Shown here: positions 1 to 9,721 of the stretch, in pieces
Layout: each line of letters opens with the position of its first letter
Numbering within the stretch: the first letter of the stretch is position 1
DNA from: Paenisporosarcina sp050269735
GTDB taxonomy: Bacteria; Bacillota; Bacilli; Bacillales_A; Planococcaceae
NCBI RefSeq assembly: GCF_050269735.1
Contig: NZ_JBNNIX010000001.1
Location: 1,178,001-1,242,000 of the forward strand
Length of the DNA stretch: 64,000 nt
Direction: 5' to 3'
Notes under the pieces: model-generated
Databases searched by the model: none
What the model was told of the DNA's origin: nothing
What the model saw: the letters and a program-made list of their open reading frames with translations, nothing else
Program-made: the position numbers and the translations under genes

Positions 1-1
1 A

Positions 2-334
2 CAACAATGGCGTAAAGAGGTCCGAAACGTGACGGTCCATGAAGATATAGAAACATATATTTTACAAATCATTCAAGCGACAAGGCAACATCCGCACGTT
101 GAATTAGGTTTAAGTTCTCGAGCTTCCTTGGCACTTCTGCATGCAGCACAAGGCTATGCATTCATAAATGGACGAACTTACGTAACCCCGGATGATGTGA
201 AAAAAATGGTTGCGCCGCTTGCAACCCATCGACTCATGTTATCTGCTGAAGGGTTATTAGTACGTGAACCCGCACAAATTCTCCACGATATTATTGATTC
301 CGTACAAACTCCTGTAGAGGCCATGGCAAGATGA
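2..334 (+). CDS. MoxR-family AAA+ ATPase, C-terminal part (5' end outside window)
   Basis: The reading frame is open from the window edge, so only about the last 110 residues are present. They form the helical lid of MoxR ATPases: a segment with GLSSRASLALLHAAQGYAF, then YVTPDDVKKM and a final LATHRL helix. The Walker motifs lie upstream of the window. The stop overlaps the ATG of the next DUF58 gene (ATGA), the usual arrangement of moxR-DUF58 pairs. MoxR proteins are chaperone-like ATPases working with vWA/DUF58 partners; the substrate here is unknown. A complete paralogue lies at 20842-21834. Confidence 0.88.
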   Translation, partial: QQWRKEVRNVTVHEDIETYILQIIQATRQHPHVELGLSSRASLALLHAAQGYAFINGRTYVTPDDVKKMVAPLATHRLMLSAEGLLVREPAQILHDIIDSVQTPVEAMAR

Positions 335-1512
335 TCTGGCAACGGGAATATTTCGGTGCAATGAAGACCAATTGGGTTCTGACCATTATTGCTCTTTGTT
401 TTACAATGTCAGTCATTGTTGCGCAATACGTGGCAGCAGGCGTTTTTGGTTTCTTTGGTGTAGTAACAGCCATGCAACTTTATTATTTGAAAAATGTTGG
501 GAAAAAATTGACGTTACTAAATGATAAAAAAAGAAGTCGCATGTTTAAAGGAGAAAAATCTGAATGGGAACTGACATTTGAAAATAAGGGGCTTCCCATT
601 TGGAATGGACAACTCAGATTACATTTTCATGATGCAGTTCAGCCACTAAATAATAAAGATATAAGTCATAGTAAGGTAATCGAAATTGTCGTTCCTTTGA
701 CGATTGGTTATAAAGAAATAGTTACTGTGAAAGTTCCAATCGAAGGGCAGAAGAGAGGATTGTCCAAACTAACAAATTTGGAATTGACGATCCCGCATGT
801 TTTCGGTGAAGGCTCTGTCTTTTTACTACATAAACCCCTTTTACGAATGGAGCAAATGGTTTACCCCAATATATATGCATTAAAAGACAGAAGAAAACCC
901 TCTCCACTTAAACCGGGGGATTATGAGTTTAAACATTCATTGTATCAAGATTTGTTTTCACCGTTAGGTACTAGAGATTACCAGGCGGGCGATCAGTTTC
1001 ATCATATCCACTGGAAAGCCAGTGCAAGATTGCAACAACTTCAAACAAAAGTTTTTACTCAAGTTGCAAACGAATCTGTATTGTTGGTGTTAAATGTCGT
1101 CCATCACTACTCCATTATTTCTAATCTTGAAGAAAGAATTGAGGAAGTAGCCTCCTTTGTGGATTATTTCTATAGAGAAGGAATCCCATTTTCTTTGACT
1201 GTCAACGTCAGATCATTTGGAACCACTCCATATTTGTATCTTCCTGTAGGAGCTGGTCAAAAGCACCGTCAATATGCAATGGAATTGTTATCAGTTCTGT
1301 CTAATAATGAACTGACTATCCCATTTAACCGAATGCTGATGCATCTGGATATGCATGGAAACCTACCAATGACAGTCATTATATTTACACATGACTCGCA
1401 AGAGTTGGTTAAATATGTGAAGAAGTGGGTCAAACAAACTCAAGTGGATATTCGACTATCGAGTCTTGGAGGTGAAGTGAAATGGCACCAGCAGTCTCTT
1501 CAAAACCGTTAG
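331..1512 (+). CDS. DUF58 domain membrane protein
   Basis: A 393-residue protein with two N-terminal hydrophobic segments (about residues 14-50), a beta-rich middle and the DUF58 signature around residues 215-235, visible as GDQFHHIHWKASAR. DUF58 proteins have a vWA-like fold and are partners of MoxR ATPases. The start overlaps the moxR stop, indicating translational coupling. The gene overlaps the next one by 31 bases. The DUF58 protein at 21831-22706 is a soluble, shorter paralogue, so the two modules are distinct. Function is inferred from context only. Confidence 0.87.
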   Translation: MIWQREYFGAMKTNWVLTIIALCFTMSVIVAQYVAAGVFGFFGVVTAMQLYYLKNVGKKLTLLNDKKRSRMFKGEKSEWELTFENKGLPIWNGQLRLHFHDAVQPLNNKDISHSKVIEIVVPLTIGYKEIVTVKVPIEGQKRGLSKLTNLELTIPHVFGEGSVFLLHKPLLRMEQMVYPNIYALKDRRKPSPLKPGDYEFKHSLYQDLFSPLGTRDYQAGDQFHHIHWKASARLQQLQTKVFTQVANESVLLVLNVVHHYSIISNLEERIEEVASFVDYFYREGIPFSLTVNVRSFGTTPYLYLPVGAGQKHRQYAMELLSVLSNNELTIPFNRMLMHLDMHGNLPMTVIIFTHDSQELVKYVKKWVKQTQVDIRLSSLGGEVKWHQQSLQNR

Positions 1513-2726
1513 TACAATTCGAATCATTTGGAAAGTTTCTGCAAGATGTATGGTTAATGTCTTTTCTTTTCATATTTATTAGAGTGGATACGACAATTTC
1601 TTTTCCATTCTTATGGATTGGTATTTTATTGTTGATAGCAATCGTGATCAATTTATTTTTCTATAAGACGGGCTATCAAATAGCCATATCATTGCTTGCT
1701 TCAGTAGTCTTCTGTTTTTTAGCTTTCGTATTCGGGGCTCCATTGTGGTTTTTTGTTGCTATACTTGCATTTTCATTGTGGAGAATACAGGAACGATATT
1801 CTAAAATTCAAGAGGATGCCACACATGATGGTTATTTTATGACTCTTCTTCTTGTGATTTTCTCCTTATCATATTTTTTAGCAACCATATTAAGAAGACC
1901 TGACGCGATAAGAGAGACCATACTATTAGCGATTGTCGGTTTGCTCTTATTTATGTTGGATCGAATGATAGTTCAATGGAAGCGCTCAAAAGAGGAAAAT
2001 CGAGTGCCGTTTTATAAACTAGTTTTATTTTATTTAGGAATCATAGGCATTGCAGCATTTGCATTTGGGATGATTGCTGGTCTTGCAGGGAAAGCACGAG
2101 AATCCATTGTCTTATTACTAGGTGATTTGTTTGTATTAATCTTATATCCAGTTGGTTTATTCATGGAAGGGATACGTGGTCTTTTCAGTAAATTTATAAG
2201 TCCTCCGGCCGCTCGTGAATCAGTGTACAAGCCAACAGGACAATTTCAACAAAATGAAGCAGACAAATTTAAGGGACATGATTTTGTTTTGGATATTCCT
2301 TGGGTGGCTATATTAAGTAGTATTTTATTAATCATAGTGATTATTTTTGTATGGAGATTAGCAAAAAATAAAGCTCAAGTTGTAGAATTTGACGAAAATC
2401 ATATGGAATACGAAAGAACTCAAAGCAAGTCAAAGCACGTGAACGAACAGAAAGATGTGGCATGGAACTATTCGATGGAGACCAATGTAGTGAGAGAAGC
2501 GTACCGAGATTTTGAAAAGGATGCAAGCTCTAAAGGTTTTACGAGGCACCAAAACGAAACGGTAAGAGAATGGTTTTTACGAGAAGGATGGAACGTCTCA
2601 GAACACTTCTATGACGTTTACGATGTCGTCCGATATAGTGAAGGGTTAATGAATGAACAAGATGGTAAATGGTTTATTGATGAAATGCAAAAACTTTCAA
2701 AAAAATATTTGATTAAAGAGGTTTAA
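1482..2726 (+). CDS. Multi-pass membrane protein with DUF4129-like C-terminus
   Basis: A 414-residue protein. The first roughly 215 residues contain several hydrophobic helices; another helix lies near residues 265-285, followed by a charged cytoplasmic tail. The tail includes VREAYRDFEKDASSKGFTRH, resembling DUF4129 regions at the C-terminus of TgpA-type transglutaminases. No transglutaminase core (Cys-His-Asp) is visible, although moxR-DUF58 operons usually end with one. An SD (GGAGGTG) precedes the ATG, inside the end of the DUF58 gene. Possibly a transglutaminase-less version of the third operon component. The DUF4129 assignment is by eye. Confidence 0.75.
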   Translation: MAPAVSSKPLVQFESFGKFLQDVWLMSFLFIFIRVDTTISFPFLWIGILLLIAIVINLFFYKTGYQIAISLLASVVFCFLAFVFGAPLWFFVAILAFSLWRIQERYSKIQEDATHDGYFMTLLLVIFSLSYFLATILRRPDAIRETILLAIVGLLLFMLDRMIVQWKRSKEENRVPFYKLVLFYLGIIGIAAFAFGMIAGLAGKARESIVLLLGDLFVLILYPVGLFMEGIRGLFSKFISPPAARESVYKPTGQFQQNEADKFKGHDFVLDIPWVAILSSILLIIVIIFVWRLAKNKAQVVEFDENHMEYERTQSKSKHVNEQKDVAWNYSMETNVVREAYRDFEKDASSKGFTRHQNETVREWFLREGWNVSEHFYDVYDVVRYSEGLMNEQDGKWFIDEMQKLSKKYLIKEV

Positions 2727-2789
2727 TTCATGTGAATATGGGGGAAAGTATATTTGAACACAGCAACATTCTCATTTCCCCCTTTTTAT

Positions 2790-2827
2790 AGGACACATTT
2801 CCGAAAGGAATGTGTCCTACTTTTTTT
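2790..2827 (+). terminator. Rho-independent terminator of the first moxR operon
   Basis: A stem of about 12 bp (AGGACACATT...AATGTGTCCT, one bulged T, GAAA loop) is followed by a run of T residues. It closes the moxR-DUF58-membrane protein unit. The rest of the 2727-3042 gap holds no convincing gene. Confidence 0.85.
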
Positions 2828-3042
2828 GTCCTCACATTTCGTTTTCTTATGCAATATATCCGGTAGGCGTATACTTCAGCGTTACATTCTTTTAAATTTC
2901 GGTTCCTCAAATATGAATTCTCGTCATCCGTTTAATAATCAAAAAATAGTTCACTATTTTCGGAATGTTTCGATGCTTAAATCTAGGAACTTTGTTAAAC
3001 TAATAATCAATTACAGAAATTTTCCAACTTGGAGGTTACATA

Positions 3043-3915
3043 ATGAGTAATAAAGCACATATCGGTTTTGTAGGAACAGGAGTAATGGGGAAAAGCATCG
3101 TCAAACATCTATTGAACGGCGGGCACGAAGTTTCCATATTTACACGCACAAAAGAAAAAGCGCAAGACTTACTGGAACTGGGTGCAAAGTGGGCCGAGAC
3201 TCCTGGTGAAGTAGCTTCTCAAGTAGAGGTTATTTTCACAATGGTCGGATATCCATCCGACGTAGCGGAAGTTTATAATAGCGCAAACGGAATATTTGAA
3301 AATGGAAAAGAAGGATTAATTGTGGTCGATTTGACAACTTCAACACCGACGCTGGCCATTGATCTTTATAAAAAATCGCAGACACTAAGCATGAATTCAC
3401 TGGATGCTCCGGTATCGGGTGGGGATGTAGGGGCAAAATCAGGGAAATTATCAATTATGGTCGGAGGCGATAAAGAAGTTTTTGATAAACTATATCCGAT
3501 ATTTGAACTGTTTGGCGAGCATATCATCTATCAAGGGGATGCTGGTGCAGGTCAGCATACTAAAATGGCCAACCAGATCGCGATTGCCTCTACGATGATA
3601 GCAGCTTGTGAAGCAATCACTTATGCGAAGGAAGCAAAGCTAAATCCGGAAATGGTTTTGAAGTCCATCACAAAGGGGGCAGCAGGTTCATGGTCATTGA
3701 CTAACCTCGCACCACGGATGTTGAAAGATGATTTTGAAGCAGGCTTTTATATGAAACACTTTATTAAAGATATGGGAATTGCATTGGATGAATCAAAAAA
3801 AATGAATCTGACATTGCCTGGTTTGGAAATGGCGTATGAAATGTATCAATCATTGGCCAATCAAGGATTTGAAAATGAAGGAACCCAGAGTTTAATCAAG
3901 GCTTATAAAAAATAG
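3043..3915 (+). CDS. ykwC: NAD(P)-dependent beta-hydroxyacid dehydrogenase, YkwC-like
   Basis: A 290-residue protein of the 3-hydroxyisobutyrate dehydrogenase / 6-phosphogluconate dehydrogenase-like family. The Rossmann motif GFVGTGVMG is at residues 8-16, the substrate-binding signature DAPVSGG near residue 121, and the catalytic lysine in HTKMANQ near residue 172. Length matches YkwC-type proteins. It probably oxidises or reduces a small beta-hydroxy acid in the cytoplasm; the substrate cannot be read from sequence. An SD (TTGGAGG) precedes the ATG. The MFS gene follows 25 bp downstream. Confidence 0.85.
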   Translation: MSNKAHIGFVGTGVMGKSIVKHLLNGGHEVSIFTRTKEKAQDLLELGAKWAETPGEVASQVEVIFTMVGYPSDVAEVYNSANGIFENGKEGLIVVDLTTSTPTLAIDLYKKSQTLSMNSLDAPVSGGDVGAKSGKLSIMVGGDKEVFDKLYPIFELFGEHIIYQGDAGAGQHTKMANQIAIASTMIAACEAITYAKEAKLNPEMVLKSITKGAAGSWSLTNLAPRMLKDDFEAGFYMKHFIKDMGIALDESKKMNLTLPGLEMAYEMYQSLANQGFENEGTQSLIKAYKK

Positions 3916-3940
3916 AATAGAATATAGCGGGGTGCTGAGA

Positions 3941-5260
3941 GTGAATCAACAACAGACGACGACTCCAAGGAGTCCGATAGCTCTTTATTTATCATTACCG
4001 ATCTTATCCTGGGCTTTTTACGATTTTGCCAATACCATTTTCTCATCTAATATTAATACGGTATTTTTTCCGTTTTACACAGATGATGTAATTGGCACAA
4101 GTGTTGCCAGGCAACAAGTGGCCAGTACGTTTGTTTCGTACGCAAATGCAGTCGCCAGTTTTTTCTTGGTTATGTTTGCGCCGTTATTTGGCGTATGGAT
4201 TGACCGGACAGGATACAAGAAACGTTTTATCGTTTGGTTCGCTTCCATTTCCATCCTCGCAACTTTTATGATGGGTGTTTTTGGCGGATTGGAAACGAAT
4301 TCTTTCATATGGGGAGTCCCCATGTCCTATGCCTTGGTAGTCATAAGTTTCGTCATTGCCAAATTCTTTTTTAATTCCAGTCTTGTCTTTTATGATTCGA
4401 TGATGAGTGATCTCGGAACAAAACAAGAAATGCCATTGATTTCTGGATTTGGGGTAGCTGTCGGCTACATTGGGACAATTGTCGGATTACTCGTTTATCT
4501 GCTCGTAAGTGACGGTGAGTTTCACAAAGCATTTATTCCTACTGCTATTTTATATTTACTATTCAGCCTGCCATTATTTTTTATCAATAAAGACGTACCT
4601 ATTCCTAAGAATCAGAGAGTCAGAGGTTCTTTCTTTGATGGATACAAAGAAATTATCAATACGTTTAGAGATATGAAATCCCATAAATCTGTTTTCACAT
4701 TTATGATTGCATATTTCTTCATAAACGATGCGATCGCAACAACAATCGCCATGATGGCCATTTATGCAACTGTAATCGTCGGTTTTTCATCGGGACAATT
4801 TATCATTCTTTATCTTGTGTCCACTATTTCGACCGTAATCGGATCTTTTGTTTTTGGATATATAACAAAAAGAATCGGTGCAAAACATGCAGTAACGATT
4901 GTAGCCGTTCTCATGATTGTTTCACTGATTGTAGCCGTATTTGCAGTTGAGCAATGGATGTTTTGGATTGCTGGTAGTATGTTTGGCGTTTCTCTTGGAT
5001 CGATGTGGGTAACTTCACGTACCCTAATCATTGAATTGACACCTGAAGAAAAAAGAGGGCAATTCTTTGGATTGTTTGCATTCTCCGGAAAAGTGTCTTC
5101 CATTATTGGTCCGGCACTGTACGGGACGATTACGTATCAATTACAGGATTACGGAACTCTAGCAAGTCGAATTGCCTTATCCACATTAATTGTCATGACC
5201 ATTATTGGATTGATTATTCATCTAAAACTAAAGCATGACTCAACTATTCAAGTAAATTAA
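3941..5260 (+). CDS. UMF1/Atg22-like MFS transporter (YxiO type)
   Basis: About 439 residues with some twelve hydrophobic segments. The opening SWAFYDFANTIFSSNINTVF is characteristic of the UMF1 (Atg22-like, YxiO) branch of the major facilitator superfamily. A cytoplasmic MFS loop motif (GVWIDRTGYKKRF) lies near residue 80. I chose the GTG at 3941 because the purine-rich GGGGTG ends six bases before it; a GTG at 3932 is the alternative. Substrate unknown. It ends at a terminator shared with ykyB on the other strand. Confidence 0.8.
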   Translation: MNQQQTTTPRSPIALYLSLPILSWAFYDFANTIFSSNINTVFFPFYTDDVIGTSVARQQVASTFVSYANAVASFFLVMFAPLFGVWIDRTGYKKRFIVWFASISILATFMMGVFGGLETNSFIWGVPMSYALVVISFVIAKFFFNSSLVFYDSMMSDLGTKQEMPLISGFGVAVGYIGTIVGLLVYLLVSDGEFHKAFIPTAILYLLFSLPLFFINKDVPIPKNQRVRGSFFDGYKEIINTFRDMKSHKSVFTFMIAYFFINDAIATTIAMMAIYATVIVGFSSGQFIILYLVSTISTVIGSFVFGYITKRIGAKHAVTIVAVLMIVSLIVAVFAVEQWMFWIAGSMFGVSLGSMWVTSRTLIIELTPEEKRGQFFGLFAFSGKVSSIIGPALYGTITYQLQDYGTLASRIALSTLIVMTIIGLIIHLKLKHDSTIQVN

Positions 5261-5273
5261 ACACTCTATTAAA

Positions 5274-5314
5274 TAAAAAAGCCGGTAACCATGTGAGTGG
5301 TTCCGGCTTTTTGA
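5274..5314. terminator. Bidirectional terminator between UMF1 transporter and ykyB
   Basis: AAAAAGCCGG and CCGGCTTTTT flank a further AACCA/TGGTT pairing. The A-run on one side and T-run on the other fit termination of both converging genes. Confidence 0.9.
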
Positions 5315-5367
5315 CAAGATAAGCAACTATAACGTCATCGACACGCTTTAGCTTATCTTAATTAAAT

Positions 5368-5835
5368 TTAATCTAAATAGGAGCTCCCAAAAGTATAAGT
5401 GCGTTTCTTTACTGGTTGTTTTCTAGACTGTGGGGTGGATGCATGTGTGGGTTTTTTATTTATTATCGTTTGATGCAAGCCTGTGTACTCACTTAAAAGT
5501 TGTTTGGCTAGATTCAAACTCATTCGTCTTTGTGGATTACGGTAATTTTCATCTAAATGTCCCAAATGTGGAAGGCTTTGAAAATCTTCTTTTTTGGGTA
5601 ATAAATGAAAGTAGTAATCAGCACACTGAACTAAGACAGAAGATTGTTGTTGACTAAAACGAGGGTTTTTCACAAAATGCAGTCCCAATTTTTTAGCACG
5701 ACCGGTTTCAATCATCTTTTCAATGGTCAATCTTTTTAATTCATACAGGTATTTATTATCAGTAGCTGTTTTTGCATGACGATTAACTGAATAAATAGCA
5801 GAAGCCAGTTGTTCATCTGTCCTATCTTGTTTCAT
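5368..5835 (-). CDS. ykyB: YkyB family protein
   Basis: A 155-residue basic protein matching the YkyB family in length and in the conserved blocks VNRHAKTA, KLGLHFVKNPRFSQQQS, CADYYFHLLPKKEDF and LPHLG. Its function is unknown. I placed the start at 5835 because the strong SD (AAGGGTGGGG) sits just upstream and the family alignment starts there; the frame runs 17 codons further without RBS support. In B. subtilis ykyB also precedes the yku cluster, which supports orthology. The protein is likely cytoplasmic. Confidence 0.87.
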   Translation of the reverse strand: MKQDRTDEQLASAIYSVNRHAKTATDNKYLYELKRLTIEKMIETGRAKKLGLHFVKNPRFSQQQSSVLVQCADYYFHLLPKKEDFQSLPHLGHLDENYRNPQRRMSLNLAKQLLSEYTGLHQTIINKKPTHASTPQSRKQPVKKRTYTFGSSYLD

Positions 5836-5981
5836 GAAACCCCACCCTTCGCATCTTGAAAAATTGAGAATATTAGCCAGAATCAAGAAAAATTCAGAGC
5901 ATTCAATTAACTACTATCATACCAATTCATTACCAATCTGTATAGTTGAAAACAAAAAATTATGGAAAAGGTGATAAAAAT

Positions 5982-7532
5982 ATGAAAACAAAGAAAACCG
6001 CGATTTTGGATATTGGGTCAAATACAATCCGCTTAGTCATATATTCCTATGATCAAATTCGGGGACTTCGGGAATTTGAAAATATAAAAACTGTGGCGCG
6101 ATTGCGCACATTTATTCAACAGGACGGATCAATGTCTGAAGAGGGCATTGAGCTTCTTCAGGAAATATTGCAATCCTTTCAACGAATGCTTAAAGACTAT
6201 GATGTCGATGACGTTCTTGCTACTGCTACCGCGGCAATTCGACAGGCAACCAATCAACAACAAATTGTTGATCGTATGAAGAAAGAAACCGGGTTTGAAC
6301 TAGATATTTTAAGTGAAGAAGAAGAAGCTTATTTTGGTTTTTTAGCTGTTGCTCATTCTGTATCGACTGAGTCAGCTGTAACAATCGATATCGGTGGTGG
6401 TAGCACGGAGATTACGTATTTTGTTAATAAGAAACTGCAAAAGACACATAGTTTTCCTTTTGGTGTTGTTTCACTGCAACAACAATTCATGAAAGGTGAA
6501 AAAATGACCAGCGTTGAGAGAGATCATTTATCTTTATTTGCTGAAGCTCAATTCCGTTCACTTCCTTGGCTTAATGGTGTGAGATTACCCGTAATTGGAA
6601 TCGGAGGGAGTGCACGCAACATTGCACAAATCGATCAACAACGGAAGGAATATCCGATTTCCAATGTTCATCAATATAATATGAACGTAATTGATTTATA
6701 CACGCTAAGTGATACTTTGGGCGACTTATCCATTAATGAATTAACAAAAATTGATGGCTTATCGAGTGATAGGGCCGATATTATTTTACCTGCACTGGAA
6801 GTGTTCAGGGCCTTAATGAAAGTTGTCCAATCTCAGGAATTCATTTTCAGTCGCAAAGGGTTGCGGGAAGGAATCATGTTGAACCGGGTCCTGCAAATTC
6901 ATCCAAACGCTTTAAATAAGCATGATGTCTTTACACATAGCAGCAAGGCACTAGCTGCAGAATTTGAAATGAACGAACATGAGGCTGAGCACTTGCAATT
7001 TTTGGCAGAGCAGGTTTATGAAGCTTGTGTAAGTCACCACAAAATTCATTTATCGGAGGACAGTTTGAAGTTGCTTAGAAGAGCGGCGACCTTATTTTAT
7101 TTAGGAGAATACATTGACGCAGACTCCGCAAGTCAGCATACATTCTATATACTTTCCAATCGCTCAATTGATGGCCTGGAACATATGGATCGAATTAAAT
7201 TGGCTCTCGTTGCCTCCTACAAAAATAAAGATACGTTAAAGCGTTATGCAGCACCATTTGAAAAATGGCTTTCAAAAGATGATCTGAAACATTTAAGGGA
7301 TCTTGGTGCCATATTAAAATTTTCATATGGTTTAAATGGCTCCAAACGATCGGTTGTCAACAAAATAGTGATGGAGTCTTATGGAGCAGGATTGAAAATG
7401 AACATCTATGTTAAAGGAAATGCGATGGCAGAAGAATATCAAGCAGGAAAACAAAAGAAACATCTTGAACGGTTATGTAAGTGCGAAGTGAATCTAGAAT
7501 TTATAGAAAAGGATGGACTAGCTCATGGCTGA
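5982..7532 (+). CDS. ppx: Exopolyphosphatase (Ppx/GppA family)
   Basis: A 516-residue protein of the actin-like ASKHA fold. The phosphate-binding motif DIGSNTIRL starts at residue 10 and the second glycine motif IDIGGGSTE lies near residue 134. The C-terminal half is an HD-like helical domain. It releases orthophosphate processively from the ends of polyphosphate (or acts on pppGpp). The start at 5982 has an AAAGGTGAT SD; an in-frame TTG at 5946 lacks one. It overlaps ppk by 8 bases, so the opposing polyphosphate enzymes are co-translated. Confidence 0.92.
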   Translation: MKTKKTAILDIGSNTIRLVIYSYDQIRGLREFENIKTVARLRTFIQQDGSMSEEGIELLQEILQSFQRMLKDYDVDDVLATATAAIRQATNQQQIVDRMKKETGFELDILSEEEEAYFGFLAVAHSVSTESAVTIDIGGGSTEITYFVNKKLQKTHSFPFGVVSLQQQFMKGEKMTSVERDHLSLFAEAQFRSLPWLNGVRLPVIGIGGSARNIAQIDQQRKEYPISNVHQYNMNVIDLYTLSDTLGDLSINELTKIDGLSSDRADIILPALEVFRALMKVVQSQEFIFSRKGLREGIMLNRVLQIHPNALNKHDVFTHSSKALAAEFEMNEHEAEHLQFLAEQVYEACVSHHKIHLSEDSLKLLRRAATLFYLGEYIDADSASQHTFYILSNRSIDGLEHMDRIKLALVASYKNKDTLKRYAAPFEKWLSKDDLKHLRDLGAILKFSYGLNGSKRSVVNKIVMESYGAGLKMNIYVKGNAMAEEYQAGKQKKHLERLCKCEVNLEFIEKDGLAHG

Positions 7533-9630
7533 ACAACACCCGATGATAGACATTGATCAACCGGATTACTACAACAACCGCGAACTTAGCTGGCTCGCTT
7601 TCAATGAACGGGTTTTGGAAGAAGCGGAGGACGACCGGAATCCTTTAGCAGAACGTCTGAAATTTTTAGCGATTTTTAGTTCGAATTTGGATGAATTTTT
7701 TATGGTGCGAATCGCAGGTCTTCAAGACCAGGTTCGGGCGGGATTTCAAAAACCTGAAAACAAAGCGGGTCTGACGCCTAAAGAGCAATTAAAAAAAATA
7801 GCTAAGAAAACGCATGCCCTCGTAAAAAGACAATCTGAATTGTACCAGCAACTAATGAATAACCACATAAAGAAAGAAGATGTGGTTGTATTATCGATGG
7901 CAGAGTTATCTAAAACCCAAAGTGTTTTCGCTCAACATTTTTTTGAAGAACATGTTTTCCCTGTACTTACTCCTGTTGCAGTAGATGCCTATCGTCCCTT
8001 TCCGACCTTATTGAGTAAAACCATGAATATCATTGTTATGTTGGAACAGGAAAACGAGGAAGAACTCCAGGAAAAAGTGGCAATCGTTCAGGTTCCTTCT
8101 GTTCTTGCCCGGATGATTAAGGTTCCATCTAAAGAAAATATTGATGCATATATTTACTTGGAAGATTTGATTATCAATCAAATCAATACCTTGTTTTATG
8201 GTTATAAAGTGAAAGCTGTTAACACATTTCGCATGACACGAAACGCCGATTTAACCATTCATGAAGAAGGTGCCAGGGATCTTTTAGTCGAAATTGAAAA
8301 GGAATTAAAGAAACGGAAATGGGGGGCCGCAAGCCGTCTTGAGGTCCGGGCAAAAGAAATTAACACAGATGTATTATCCTATTTGTTGAATGAGCTTGAA
8401 ATACATAAAGATGACGTCTATGAAATTGATTGTCCAATCGATTTGACGTTTTTATTTTCATTCATTAAAGAAATTAGGGTGGGTCGTGAGCATCTGGAAT
8501 TTGAGAATTTTATTCCCCAACCACCGTACGATTTAGAATCTGATGAGGATTTATTTGAAAAAGCGTTTCAACAGGATTTATTTTTCCATCATCCTTATGA
8601 ATCTTTTGCGCCAATTTTGGACTTTGTTTCTGAAGCTGCAGAGGATCCAAATGTTCTTGCCATAAAACAGACTCTTTATCGAGTAAGTGGTAATTCCCCT
8701 ATGATACATGCACTGAAAAGAGCTGCAGAGAATGGCAAACAAGTGACGGTTCTAGTTGAATTGAAAGCCAGATTCGATGAAGAAAACAACGTACATTGGG
8801 CAAAAGAGCTTGAGCAGGCAGGTTGTCTCGTCATTTATGGCATGCATAATTTAAAGACCCATTCCAAAATCACATTAATAGTACGGAGTCGGAACGGACG
8901 GATCGAACGCTTTGTCCATCTTGGGACAGGCAACTACAATGATCAAACGGCTAAAATTTATACTGATATGGGCATTATTACGACAGAAAAGAAATTTGGG
9001 ATTGATGCAACTAATTTTTTTAATTTCTTAAGTGGTTATACAGAAAAACCGAAATTTCATCATTTGGTAGTCGCTCCATATGATATTCGAAACGAGTTTA
9101 TCAAGCTAATTGAACAAGAAATTGAGTTTCAAAAAAAGAATGGAACTGGCTATATCCGAGCAAAAATGAATTCATTGACAGATAAAGAACTGATTATGAA
9201 AATGTACGAGGCTTCAATAGCAGGTGTAAAAATTGACTTGATTGTTCGAGGGATTTGTTGTTTACGACCACAGATTAAAGGAATCAGCGAAAACATTCGC
9301 GTTATCAGTATAGTGGGAAGGTTTTTGGAGCATTCGAGAATTTACTGGTTCCACCACAATGGCGAAAATCGTGTTTATCTATCATCTGCGGATATGATGA
9401 CAAGAAACATGATCAAACGAGTGGAAATACTTTTTCCGATTTTTGAAAAGTCGATAAAAAAACGAATCATGAATCTAATCTTATTTCAAATGGAAGATAC
9501 AGCTAAAGCAAGGGAACAAGATCAGTATGGAGAATACCATCATCGTTTGCCATTTAATAAGGAGTCCGTATGGAACAGTCAGGAAGAACTATTAAAATTG
9601 GCTTACCGCGTATCAATTGATGGAGAATAA
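7525..9630 (+). CDS. ppk: Polyphosphate kinase 1
   Basis: A 701-residue, full-length Ppk1, which reversibly transfers the ATP gamma-phosphate to polyphosphate. The N-terminal domain has NNRELSWLAFNERVL. The two PLD-like catalytic domains contain THSKI near residue 446, holding the autophosphorylated histidine, and LEHSRIYWF near residue 602 with the second conserved histidine. FVHLGTGNYND is also conserved. ATG overlaps the end of ppx. Polyphosphate serves as a phosphate/energy store and stress polymer. B. subtilis lacks this pair, so it is an addition relative to that genome. Confidence 0.95.
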   Translation: MAEQHPMIDIDQPDYYNNRELSWLAFNERVLEEAEDDRNPLAERLKFLAIFSSNLDEFFMVRIAGLQDQVRAGFQKPENKAGLTPKEQLKKIAKKTHALVKRQSELYQQLMNNHIKKEDVVVLSMAELSKTQSVFAQHFFEEHVFPVLTPVAVDAYRPFPTLLSKTMNIIVMLEQENEEELQEKVAIVQVPSVLARMIKVPSKENIDAYIYLEDLIINQINTLFYGYKVKAVNTFRMTRNADLTIHEEGARDLLVEIEKELKKRKWGAASRLEVRAKEINTDVLSYLLNELEIHKDDVYEIDCPIDLTFLFSFIKEIRVGREHLEFENFIPQPPYDLESDEDLFEKAFQQDLFFHHPYESFAPILDFVSEAAEDPNVLAIKQTLYRVSGNSPMIHALKRAAENGKQVTVLVELKARFDEENNVHWAKELEQAGCLVIYGMHNLKTHSKITLIVRSRNGRIERFVHLGTGNYNDQTAKIYTDMGIITTEKKFGIDATNFFNFLSGYTEKPKFHHLVVAPYDIRNEFIKLIEQEIEFQKKNGTGYIRAKMNSLTDKELIMKMYEASIAGVKIDLIVRGICCLRPQIKGISENIRVISIVGRFLEHSRIYWFHHNGENRVYLSSADMMTRNMIKRVEILFPIFEKSIKKRIMNLILFQMEDTAKAREQDQYGEYHHRLPFNKESVWNSQEELLKLAYRVSIDGE

Positions 9631-9721
9631 GGTTTTTTATATAAGCTATATACTTTTTTACAATAGTAATGGCATAATGAATTGGAAGAAAGAATATTCA
9701 GAATAAAAAGGGGTGTCGGTT

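Noticed and set aside
2754..3050. 98-codon plus-strand frame
   Set aside because: It runs through the 2790-2827 terminator and into the start of the dehydrogenase gene; no RBS and no recognisable family.
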